Shown here piece after piece: positions 44,842 to 54,100 of a DNA stretch of 58,649 nucleotides. The stretch is from Paraglaciecola algarum. Lineage in GTDB: Bacteria > Pseudomonadota > Gammaproteobacteria > Enterobacterales > Alteromonadaceae. The stretch spans positions 1 through 58,649 of the forward strand of contig NZ_JAKGAS010000017.1 of NCBI RefSeq assembly GCF_021532655.1, given 5' to 3'. The first letter of the stretch is position 1. The number at the start of each line of letters is the position of its first letter. The position numbers and the translations under genes were made by a program. Below the pieces are notes generated by a model. The model had not been told where the DNA came from. It saw nothing but the letters and a program-made list of their open reading frames with translations, and did no database searches.

Positions 44842-46140
44842 CTATACTTCAAATGGATGACGTAGCACTATTGTTGCGTTACGTTCAGGACCAGTTGAAA
44901 TAATATCAATTGGCACGCCAGTCAGTTCTTCTAAGCGTTTAATATAATTTTTAGCTGCCTGTGGTAACTCATCGTATTCGGTTACACCAAAAGAGTTTTC
45001 ACTCCAACCTGGCATGCTTTCATATACTGGAGTGATAAGCTCATAGTCGTCAGCTGCCATTGGTGGTACATCTGATATGTTGCCAGCAGCATCTTTGTAA
45101 CCCGTACAAATGCTCAAACTTTCAAGACCATCAAGTACGTCTAATTTGGTTAAACAGAAACCTGTGATTGAGTTGATTTGTACGGCACGTTTCATAGCAA
45201 CGGCATCAAACCAACCAGTGCGACGTTTACGACCAGTCGTTGCGCCAAATTCATGACCTTTAACACCTAAGTGTTGGCCTACTTCGCAATCTAATTCTGT
45301 AGGGAAAGGGCCTGAACCTACGCGAGTGGTATAAGCTTTAACAATTCCTAAAACATAATCTAGGTTAAGAGGGCCAAAACCTGCACCTGTCGCTACACCA
45401 CCAACGGTAGTATTTGAAGAGGTTACATAAGGATAAGTACCATGGTCGATATCGAGTAAAGTACCTTGCGCACCTTCAAACATAATCGCGTCACCGCGCA
45501 GGCGGGCTTTGTCTAATACGTCGGTAACATCGACAACCATAGCTTTCAAAATATCCGCAACTGCTAACGCATCGGCTAATACTTTTTCATAACTTACTGG
45601 CTCAACTTTATAGTAGTTGGTCAGCATGAAGTTATGGTATTCAAGGATGTTTTTAAGCTTAACGGCAAAGTCTTCCGGGTTGAACAAATCGCCAACACGT
45701 AAGCCACGACGAGAAACTTTGTCTTCATATGCTGGGCCAATTCCTCGGCCAGTGGTACCAATCGCTTTATTGCCAAGGGCTTTCTCGCGAGCAATATCTA
45801 GCTCTATATGATAGGGCAAAATTAACGGGCAAGCTTCACTAATACGTAAGCGTTCTTTAACCGGTACACCACGCTCTTCAAGCATAGCGGTTTCTTTAAG
45901 CAACGCTTCAGGGCTAAGTACCACACCATTACCGATTATACAGGTAACGTTTGAACGTAAAATACCAGAAGGGATCAAATGCAGAACAGTTTTTTCACCG
46001 TCAATTACCAATGTGTGACCAGCATTGTGTCCACCTTGATAACGAACAACATAGGTCGCTTGATCTGTTAGTAAATCTACAACCTTACCTTTACCCTCAT
46101 CACCCCATTGGGTGCCGAGTACAACAACATTTTTAGCCAT
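44842..46140 (-). CDS. purA: Adenylosuccinate synthase
   Basis: PurA, 432 residues, joins IMP and aspartate using GTP to make adenylosuccinate in AMP synthesis. The N-terminal GDEGKGK P-loop-like motif, GGHNAGHT, TTGRGIGPAYEDKV, GTLLDIDHGTYPYVTSS and RTGWFD segments are all present. DUF2065 lies directly upstream on the same strand, the usual order in gammaproteobacteria (hflC-DUF2065-purA), although hflC itself is absent here. Confidence 0.98.
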   Translation of the reverse strand: MAKNVVVLGTQWGDEGKGKVVDLLTDQATYVVRYQGGHNAGHTLVIDGEKTVLHLIPSGILRSNVTCIIGNGVVLSPEALLKETAMLEERGVPVKERLRISEACPLILPYHIELDIAREKALGNKAIGTTGRGIGPAYEDKVSRRGLRVGDLFNPEDFAVKLKNILEYHNFMLTNYYKVEPVSYEKVLADALAVADILKAMVVDVTDVLDKARLRGDAIMFEGAQGTLLDIDHGTYPYVTSSNTTVGGVATGAGFGPLNLDYVLGIVKAYTTRVGSGPFPTELDCEVGQHLGVKGHEFGATTGRKRRTGWFDAVAMKRAVQINSITGFCLTKLDVLDGLESLSICTGYKDAAGNISDVPPMAADDYELITPVYESMPGWSENSFGVTEYDELPQAAKNYIKRLEELTGVPIDIISTGPERNATIVLRHPFEV

Positions 46141-46248
46141 GAATAGAACGGAGTCAGAAAATTAGGCGGGGATTCTATCAAAAAATAAACGTCAGCTAAA
46201 TAGCAAAATAGCGCAAGTTATAATCAACAGGCTTATGGGGGGTATTGT

Positions 46249-46434
46249 TTATACCAAATATAGTAAACTGACGATGCCAATCGTCACCAATACCCCTCCT
46301 GTAGCACGTAACTGATTGACTGGTTGTTGGGAAAGGTGGTGTAAAAAGCGTTGCCATTTGTTGGCAAATAACATGGGGCCGATTCCTTCAATAATTAGTA
46401 CTAAGGCGACGGAGATAAGTATACTATTGGTCAT
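46249..46434 (-). CDS. DUF2065 small membrane protein (YjeT family)
   Basis: The 61-residue protein has two hydrophobic helices (about 5-23 and 43-60) joined by a basic loop with ANKWQRFLHHLSQQP. It matches DUF2065/YjeT, found next to purA and hflC. Function is unknown. It is upstream of purA with a 108-base gap and probably cotranscribed. Confidence 0.85.
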   Translation of the reverse strand: MTNSILISVALVLIIEGIGPMLFANKWQRFLHHLSQQPVNQLRATGGVLVTIGIVSLLYLV

Positions 46435-46549
46435 TGTTGTTACCCTAAAGTAATGAAATTAAAGGTAATATAACTTTATTCTAAATTTATATGCGTAAAA
46501 TTATTAAAAAAAGCACTTTACTGTTCGGACTTAGTTTAAATAGTGTAAA

Positions 46550-47641
46550 TTGGAACATATGGATACTTTAAATCATTACGCAACGTTAACTCCACAGCAA
46601 TTAAAACAGCTCAGGCTGGTTAGTCTGGCCGGCGCGACTTTGATGTTATGTTTTATTTTTGCAGATTTACAAATATTACCAGCGTCATTACATCAAGTAT
46701 ATTTGATTTCTAGGTTGCTGATACAAGTCCCTCTATGCGGTTTATTTATACTTATTACCTTTATCCCTTTTTATGCAAAAATTCATCAATGGGCAGTGTG
46801 TTTCATTTTACTGGGTGTTGTTTATGCTAACTATTGGTTGATACTCAGGTGTTGGCAATTAGAGGGTTTTTCTTTTCCTTATGAAGGCACAGTGATGTAT
46901 AGCCTATTTGTATTGTTTGTGTTTCGGATTAAATTCAATTTTGCGCTATTTTTTGTTACTTGTACTTTAATAGGGTTTGTTTTGCTCATTACAATTTACC
47001 CTATATATGGCGACAGAAACTCAGTGAGTTTAGGCTTTGTTATGTGTGGGTTAGTGGTGGGCTTGATGGGCGTGTATCAAATTGAAGCTGTTTTAAAAAA
47101 GCTTTCTTTTATGAATCAAAAACTTATTCATCTGAGCCAAATTGATCAACTAACGAATATTCTAAACCGTGGTACTTACGAAATTTACTTTACTCATTTA
47201 CTCGAATCAAATAAACGCAGTGCTTGCAGTATATGTATATTTTTCATTGATTTAGACAATTTCAAAGCATACAACGATGGTTATGGTCACGTAAAAGGAG
47301 ATGAAGTGATTAGGTTGCAAGCTGACATTTTGAAGAATATTTTTCGCAGAAATACCGACATAGTGGCGCGATATGGTGGTGAAGAGTACGTTGTGGTTAC
47401 CTCGAATTTAACCCAGCAACAATGTATCGATAGTGCAAAAGAGATTATTCACGGCTGGAAACAACATAAAGTCCCCCATGGTAAAACAGCCGGACAAGAG
47501 TTTGTGAGTTGTTCAATCGGTTTCTACCAAGAAATTTTAGATAAAACCTCTACCAAAGAAGAGCTTGTTGATAAAGCCGATAAAGCCCTCTATCAAGCGA
47601 AAACTAGGGGACGAAATCAGTTTGTTCAGTATATTGATTAG
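46550..47641 (+). CDS. Membrane diguanylate cyclase (GGDEF)
   Basis: This 363-residue protein has a six-helix membrane sensor (about 25-180) resembling a MASE-type module. A short linker and a GGDEF domain follow, with QIDQLTNILNRGTYE at the start and the active-site variant GGEEY in RYGGEEYVVV. GGEEF/Y variants are catalytically competent in other cyclases, so it probably makes cyclic di-GMP. Its stop lies a few bases before the start of the hybrid kinase, so they form an operon. Confidence 0.9.
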   Translation: MEHMDTLNHYATLTPQQLKQLRLVSLAGATLMLCFIFADLQILPASLHQVYLISRLLIQVPLCGLFILITFIPFYAKIHQWAVCFILLGVVYANYWLILRCWQLEGFSFPYEGTVMYSLFVLFVFRIKFNFALFFVTCTLIGFVLLITIYPIYGDRNSVSLGFVMCGLVVGLMGVYQIEAVLKKLSFMNQKLIHLSQIDQLTNILNRGTYEIYFTHLLESNKRSACSICIFFIDLDNFKAYNDGYGHVKGDEVIRLQADILKNIFRRNTDIVARYGGEEYVVVTSNLTQQQCIDSAKEIIHGWKQHKVPHGKTAGQEFVSCSIGFYQEILDKTSTKEELVDKADKALYQAKTRGRNQFVQYID

Positions 47642-47654
47642 TTATTTGGGACGA

Positions 47655-50138
47655 TTGGCGGCTTTTCTCCAAGTTCATGATGCACTAAAGGTATTAATTT
47701 TTTTTGGTTGTTTTTCATACAATGCATTGGCCGAGCCGGTTGTTACTAATCGGTTGGTTAATCCATCTTCACTATTTAATTTTGAAAATATAAATATGGT
47801 TGATAACCAAATACTAAGTTTAGCTGGAAAGTGGTGTTTTAATTGGTCCGAATTTATTGACCCTGAAACTCCTTGTCCGGCAACTAGTCAATCCATGGTT
47901 CTACCCTCCAAATGGAATAATTTGACATCAGGTCAAACTAGTTTTGCTAGGCAAGGATACGCTAGTTACAGTACAACTATTATGTTACCCAAAAACGCTC
48001 CTCCAATGGGTTTGTATGTACCTCTTTTTTATCGCGCCGGTGAGTTTTTTATTAATGGTCGTTCAGTGTTAAAAGTGGGGCAAGTCGGTGAAACGAAAGA
48101 TACTGAAGTGCCGCGAGACAAACGTTCAATCATTGCCTTACCAGAGGGTGTTCAAAGGATAAACTTGGTTATTCATGTTTCAAGTTTTCATCATATCGAA
48201 GGGGGCTTAAACAACGAGTTGCAAATTGCTCCACTTACTGTTTTATTAAGTGAAGAGCGTATTCGTTCATTCAGTTCAATATTTTTAGTGGGCTCTTCTT
48301 TAAGTTTTGCAGTTTACTTCTTTTTTATTGGCCTAGGGCCAGCGAGGCGTAAAGATTTTGTTTATATCGCCGGTGCCACTTCCATATTTACCTACACCTT
48401 ACGTATTATCGGCACTGAGCAAATTTGGTTGTTTATTGTGCCAGACATGCCTGCTTTTTGGACGCTAAAATTTGAATATTATGGGATAGTGCTGGGGCTA
48501 CCTGCTTATTTATATTATCTGTATTATTTATTTCCTGACAACGTTAATAAACTACTTTGTCGTGGCCTATTGTTGTTAGGTCTGATGTCATTTGTTGCTA
48601 TTAATGTTTTGCCAACGGAAATTTATGTTTGGTTGCGGGATCCTTGGATTGCATTGTTTGCTTTTTTTATGCTGTATTTTCTGTATTGTATTGTGCAGGC
48701 CATAAAACAAAGGCAACCTGATTCTTATATAGTGGGCTTTATTGTCATCACTGTCATTCTTACTATCTCACATGATCTGTTTATTTGGTTTGGCGTGTTT
48801 AGTGGTAATAGATTAGTGAACCTAACATACCTGTCTTTATTATTGGGAAACGCGGCAATATTAACCACTCGCATGATCAGAAGCGCAAACCGAGAGGTGG
48901 TGTTAGCTAAGCAAATTAACCTACTCAATCTAAGCCTGCAAAATAAAGTCGAAAAACGCACAAAGCAGTTAGCGCAAAAAGTGAATGAGCTTGACCAACA
49001 AAGGCACATAGCTGAAAAAGCCAATTCAGCTAAGTCTAAATTTTTAGCTACGGCAAGTCATGATTTACGTCAACCTTTGCACGCTTTGGGTTTGTTTATT
49101 GGCTCTCTTAGGTTTTCTCGCAATAACCAAGAAAAAGCTGAAATTCAAGATAAGTTGGAGGCCACCCATAGTTCGTTAACTGAACTTTTTGACGGGCTTT
49201 TAGATATTTCCAAGATTGATGCCGATGCCATAGATACCGAAATTCAACCGGTGGCGGTTAAACCCCTGTTACAAAAAATCCAACAAGAGTTTGAAGTAAG
49301 CGCCATCAATAAAGGCATTCAATTACGCTTTCATGGTAAAGATTTATATGTGATATCTGATCCCTTGTGGCTAGAAAGGATTGTTCGAAACTTATTAAGT
49401 AATGCGTTGCGTTATACCAATCAAGGAGGGGTGTTACTCACAGTTAGATTACGTAAAAACAAAGTATTGATCCAAGTTTGGGATACAGGAATAGGGATTC
49501 CTAAAGAGCAGCAAAGCAGCATCTTTGAAGAGTTTACCCAATTAAAAAATCCCAGTCCGGCAGGCAGGTTGGGCTTAGGGTTAGGTTTGTCGATTGTGCA
49601 AAAATTAGGTGTATTGTTAGACCATAAAGTTACCGTGCAATCAAAGGTAGGGCAAGGTTCGGTGTTTACTGTTGAAGCTGAAATGGCTGAGGCTATTTCC
49701 ATTGTCCCTTCGGTTTCTCAAATATCAGGAGGTTTAAACCCACTAGCCGGAAAAATTATTTTGGTGGTAGACGATGAGGCGCCTATTTTAGACGCTATGC
49801 GTTTAATGTTAGAAAAATGGGACTGCACAGTATTCACTGCAAACTCAATGGCAGAGGTTAAAAGCGTTCTTGAATCTCAGGTCATACTACCTGATATGTT
49901 AATTACCGATTATCGATTCCCCGGGGATTATACTGGTTTAGATATTATTCAATTTATTAGACAAAGTGTGAATAAGCACATACCTGCACTTATGGTCACA
50001 GGTGACACATCTAAAGATAAAGTGGAGTTGTTTAAATATGAAGGGGTTAAAAACGCAGGAGTGCGGGTATTGCATAAACCTGTACAACAAGCAAAGATTC
50101 GTTTGATGTTGAATCATCTGAGTAAAGAACTTGAGTAA
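47655..50138 (+). CDS. 7TM-DISM hybrid sensor histidine kinase
   Basis: This is a hybrid kinase of about 827 residues. A signal peptide (ending near NALA) precedes a periplasmic galactose-binding-like sensor (LAGKWCFNW to about 200). Seven membrane helices follow (about 215-420), then a coiled coil, HisKA with the phospho-accepting His in ATASHDLRQPLHALG, HATPase (DTGIGIP, GLGLGLS), and a C-terminal receiver (VVDDEAPILD, LITDYRF with the phospho-Asp). An open frame reaches back to 47565 inside the GGDEF gene, but those residues are not a signal peptide. I place the start at TTG 47655 (GGGA 4 nt upstream), or TTG 47646. Confidence 0.85.
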   Translation: MAAFLQVHDALKVLIFFGCFSYNALAEPVVTNRLVNPSSLFNFENINMVDNQILSLAGKWCFNWSEFIDPETPCPATSQSMVLPSKWNNLTSGQTSFARQGYASYSTTIMLPKNAPPMGLYVPLFYRAGEFFINGRSVLKVGQVGETKDTEVPRDKRSIIALPEGVQRINLVIHVSSFHHIEGGLNNELQIAPLTVLLSEERIRSFSSIFLVGSSLSFAVYFFFIGLGPARRKDFVYIAGATSIFTYTLRIIGTEQIWLFIVPDMPAFWTLKFEYYGIVLGLPAYLYYLYYLFPDNVNKLLCRGLLLLGLMSFVAINVLPTEIYVWLRDPWIALFAFFMLYFLYCIVQAIKQRQPDSYIVGFIVITVILTISHDLFIWFGVFSGNRLVNLTYLSLLLGNAAILTTRMIRSANREVVLAKQINLLNLSLQNKVEKRTKQLAQKVNELDQQRHIAEKANSAKSKFLATASHDLRQPLHALGLFIGSLRFSRNNQEKAEIQDKLEATHSSLTELFDGLLDISKIDADAIDTEIQPVAVKPLLQKIQQEFEVSAINKGIQLRFHGKDLYVISDPLWLERIVRNLLSNALRYTNQGGVLLTVRLRKNKVLIQVWDTGIGIPKEQQSSIFEEFTQLKNPSPAGRLGLGLGLSIVQKLGVLLDHKVTVQSKVGQGSVFTVEAEMAEAISIVPSVSQISGGLNPLAGKIILVVDDEAPILDAMRLMLEKWDCTVFTANSMAEVKSVLESQVILPDMLITDYRFPGDYTGLDIIQFIRQSVNKHIPALMVTGDTSKDKVELFKYEGVKNAGVRVLHKPVQQAKIRLMLNHLSKELE

Positions 50139-50146
50139 GGGGAAAC

Positions 50147-50800
50147 TCAGGCTTGATTTATTAACCCTCTAGTTCTTGCGACGTTGACACATTCAATACG
50201 ATTGGTCACGCCTAAAATTTGAAACAAAGCCGCTACATGTGACTTTACAGTATTTTCGGTACGGTGTAATTGTTGGGCGATGGTTTGGTTTGAATATCCG
50301 GCTACAATTAGCTGCAATACAGCATATTGTTTGGCGCTGATCCCAGCGTGTTTAGCGTGAGGCGGTAAAGTTGTTGATGTGGGTGCAGTAGTCTTTCGAT
50401 TAAGCATATTCAGTATATTTTCAGGCAAATACACATTACCGGTTAATACTGTTCTAAAGGCATCTAACATTGAAGCTGCACTAAGGGACTTAGGTACAAA
50501 ACCCAATACATTTTGTTCAAGAGCCTGGCGAATAAAGCTTAAGTTTTCTTCTGCCGACACCACCACTACGGGTATGCAATATTCTTGAGCCGAAAATCGT
50601 TGTAAAAACGAAAACCCATCTTTTCCTGGTAAGCCTAAATCGAGCAAAATTAAATCAAAGTCATCTTGTTTATCTAATACTAACATAGCCTCATCTATAG
50701 CTAAGGCTTTGCTAATACTTACCTGTTCATCCAATTGTCTTAGTACTTGGCTTACCCCGTCAATAAACAAAGGATGGTCGTCAATAACTAGTATGTTCAC
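50147..50800 (-). CDS. LuxR/NarL-family response regulator
   Basis: The 217-residue response regulator has a receiver domain (phospho-Asp in LILLDLGLPGKDG, Lys in VPKSLS) and a LuxR-type HTH (GYSNQTIAQQLHRTENTVKSHVAAL). It converges on the hybrid kinase with an 8-base gap. A regulator encoded against a kinase is a likely partner, as in several 7TM-DISM systems, though pairing is inference. It may also act on the RTX gene upstream. Confidence 0.88.
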   Translation of the reverse strand: MNILVIDDHPLFIDGVSQVLRQLDEQVSISKALAIDEAMLVLDKQDDFDLILLDLGLPGKDGFSFLQRFSAQEYCIPVVVVSAEENLSFIRQALEQNVLGFVPKSLSAASMLDAFRTVLTGNVYLPENILNMLNRKTTAPTSTTLPPHAKHAGISAKQYAVLQLIVAGYSNQTIAQQLHRTENTVKSHVAALFQILGVTNRIECVNVARTRGLINQA

Positions 50801-51130
50801 AATGTGGATTTCCTATCTGCCAGTTTCTTAAGTATATGATAGCAGTTAACTCAAATTCAAAATTCATACTTTCGGGTGAATCTATTTTTGCTTGAACCTT
50901 CTAAACTTTTATTTATTCAGCCTTCCGGAGGCGGGAATTTTTACTTTTTGACATTGGAAAAAGGACAACTTTATGTTCTTACTTGTATGTTTATTTTCTA
51001 GCTTAATTGCACTGCTGCTATTTGCTATGACTGAATAACGTGGAAAAAATACACGTTTTGCGCGTCAAAACTTTGTAAACCAAGACAAAAATTTAATGAT
51101 TGGAATAATCACTTTAAAGGAATATTTAGT
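50801..51130. other. Intergenic region upstream of the RTX gene
   Basis: A 330-base gap. It contains a GC-rich near-palindrome CCTTCCGGAGG at about 50921, a probable 21-codon membrane peptide gene (50973-51038) and a leader to the RTX gene whose AAAGGA lies about 10 nt before its ATG. No sigma-54 promoter could be found by eye. Confidence 0.5.
50973..51038 (+). CDS. Putative 21-residue hydrophobic microprotein
   Basis: The frame encodes MFLLVCLFSSLIALLLFAMTE, a single hydrophobic helix with an acidic tail, ending in TAA. AAGGA at 50961-50965 lies 7 nt before the ATG, an excellent ribosome-binding site. It lies 92 bases before the RTX gene on the same strand. No function is known. It could be a membrane toxin, a leader peptide controlling the downstream gene, or chance, although its helix and Shine-Dalgarno make chance less likely. 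Confidence 0.45.
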   Translation: MFLLVCLFSSLIALLLFAMTE

Positions 51131-54100
51131 ATGAAACTCTCCAAGCCATCTAAACTCGTGTTCTACATACGTGTTGGATTGTTTGCCGCTAGCAGTCTTA
51201 CCTGTTTAAGAGCGGTTGCTGAAATCAATCAAACTTTTAATCTCGACTTTTCACTGCAAAATATAAATACCTTTGGTAACACCAGTTTACAAGGTAGTGG
51301 TGATCTTAATCTGTTTAATTTTAGTGAAGGCTTTAATTTTGGTGGCACAAAAAACTTAAAAATCCCGCCAGTTGGCCCCAATTTAGGTGAGTATGGTTTT
51401 AAGGCAAGTGGTCATGTCAGTGCCGAATCGGGACTTCGATATGATTACGACCTTGGCCAGCATAGTTTTAACTTAAACCTGCCTATGAGTATCGATTTAC
51501 AGGTTAGCGAAATTGATGCGCAAAACCGTATTACTATTAGCTCTTCCTATTCGCTCGGCAGTGGCGCTGGTATTGCGCCTATCGTAAGCACATCTGATGC
51601 TTTTCTAAAAATTGATCCTTACTTAGCTATGTCTGCTGGCATTAATGCCAGAGCGTGTCTTAAAAACTGTACTACCCTAATTAATGAAAGTGTAAGCATC
51701 GATACCCGCGGAGGTGACCCAGACAAGTACTTAATTGATGTAAGTGCTGCAGATTTGAATGTGTCTATCAACGAAAATATGGGTAGTACGCAAACGGGGG
51801 AACAACTTGCTAGGTATGCGGACTTATTTGGCATTGAGTTTGATTCAAGTGTGCATCGTGAAATCGGCAAGCAAGCACGTAAGGCTGGTCTAAATAGCTT
51901 GATTACCCATATTCCCGGTGATGAGTTTGCTCTTATCGCTGAAGGCGCTGGGCAAAGCCCTCGTAATAATAGTTTTAACTTAACTGCCAGTGGTCGCGAC
52001 GATTTTTTTGAGTTTGGTGTGGATATGATCAACCTCGCAGCAAGCATGAAACCTGGTATTGGTGACAAAGTCGCTAAGGTTTTACACAGTAACTTTCAAA
52101 CAAAATTCGCTGGGCTTGATTTTAGCGCTGGCTGGGACTTACTCGACATAGACACTACCACCACAGCCTTTATGGACCAAAACTTTAACTTTAATGCCAC
52201 CCCTACCATAGACTTCATGTTATCCAATAATCAATCTTATAGCATGCAGGCGGGGGATGAGTTGGTGATCCAACTAGGTCAGGATATCGATTTTATCGAT
52301 CTAACCCCCACCTTTAATTTGGGCGGGCGCTTCAACAGTACATTTGATTTGGGCTTTGGCCTAAATGCTGAGCTTGAAACCCTGGGGTATGATTTATCGT
52401 TACCAATAGGCAATGTATCCTTACCCGCGGGTCGTAAAGTTAAAGATTTTGGTATCGGCAATGTAGGCACATCTCGAGCCCCAATCTCGGTGTCAGAAGA
52501 GGTTGAAACCGACGTGCAAATCGCTTCCACTAGCCGCAATTTAAATCAATTTTCCAGTGTTGTAGGCACAACCTTGACCACAGCCCTGCCCAGCGTTAGC
52601 GAGCATGGGACCAGCGGCAATGACATACTCGAAGGCACTCATGGACACGATACGCTATCAGGGGGGGCGGGTAATGATACGTTAATCGGCAGGGCAGGCG
52701 ATGATGTGTTAGATGGCGGCTCAGGCATAGATACTGCTAGTTATTTAGATGCTTCGCAGGGAGTGTCAGTGAATTTATCGGTCGGTCTTCAGGGGTTTGG
52801 GCATGGCAATGACACTCTGATTAACATTGAAAATGTCACTGGTAGTAATTTAGACGATATCCTTCTGGGTGACGACAAAAATAACATTCTTAGAGGCCAG
52901 GACGGTGCTGATTCACTCTATGGTCTAGCTGGCGACGATACGTTAATTGGTGGTATTGGCAACGATATTCTTGATGGTGGTGATGGATTCGATACCGCAA
53001 ATTATCGTTATATCGATAAAGGGCCTATCGTCGCAGACGGTGTTGAAGTTGACCTGCAACTGGGGACGGCTATAGACAGAGACGGTAGTGAGGCTGATAC
53101 GTTAATTAGTATCGAAAATGTACGAGGGAGTCTATATAACGACAAAATATATGGGGACAGTGGCAATAATGAATTGCGCGGAGATAATGGACATGACACG
53201 CTTTGGGGCAGAAATGGAGACGACAAGCTCTACGGTGGCGGCGGTATTGACGCACTTAATGGTGGTGATGGGAATGATTCTCTAACCGGAGGCGCTGGTT
53301 CAGATAGACTCTATGGTAGTACTGGCGATGATACGTTTTATCAAACCGTTGATGACTTTTTTACCGGAATAGATACGTTAATAGGCGGTGAGGGTTCCGA
53401 CACGGTTGACTACACAGGTATGAGAAACACCTATTATGTAAGCCCGTTTCAATTAGTTGGTGGGTTCGATATTTCTGACGAGCCACAAGACGGATACAGT
53501 AAACAGCAATACGGTATTGGTGTGTATGTCAATCTGGAAGATGGGGAGGCATACTCACAATTTGGGGGTTCTCTCGAACCTTTTTATCCAGATTTCTCTC
53601 CAGGACACTATGAAAATTTTAAACAAAATAAACCAAATTTCACAAATACCCTTACCGGCATAGAGAACGTTAATGGCACAGAATTTAGCGACACTATATA
53701 TGGTGATGACAGCAACAACATTATCAACGGCCGAGGCGGAGACGATAAGTTGTATGGCAGAGGCGGTGATGACACCTTTGTGTATAGTGCCGGTGACGAT
53801 ATATACATGGGGGGGGCTGGAGTCGATACACTTGACGCTAGTGAGCTCAGTACAGGTATAAATGTTCTATTATCTTCCTCATCTTATGATCTTGAAAATG
53901 TTATAGGTACTCGGTTTGATGATCGCATAATTGGCGACGGTAAACATAATCGTTTAGACGGTGGTGCGGGTAATAATGAACTTACTGGTGGTAATGGGCA
54001 CGATACCTTTGTTGTGCATAACGGTAAAAATGAAGCAAATGCTACCAATACCTTAAACGGCGGTGGAGGCAATGATACCGTGTTATTAACTCAGCAAGTA

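Noticed and set aside
44842..46140. Missing hflK/hflC beside purA
   Set aside because: Expected neighbours in many gammaproteobacteria, but absence within a window says nothing about the genome.
51039..51130. Sigma-54 promoter upstream of the RTX gene
   Set aside because: A TGG and a TTGC are present near 51040-51062 but their spacing is wrong for -24/-12.
51619..52068. 149-codon minus-strand frame inside the RTX gene
   Set aside because: It lies opposite a coherent domain region, lacks any motif and has no start signals.
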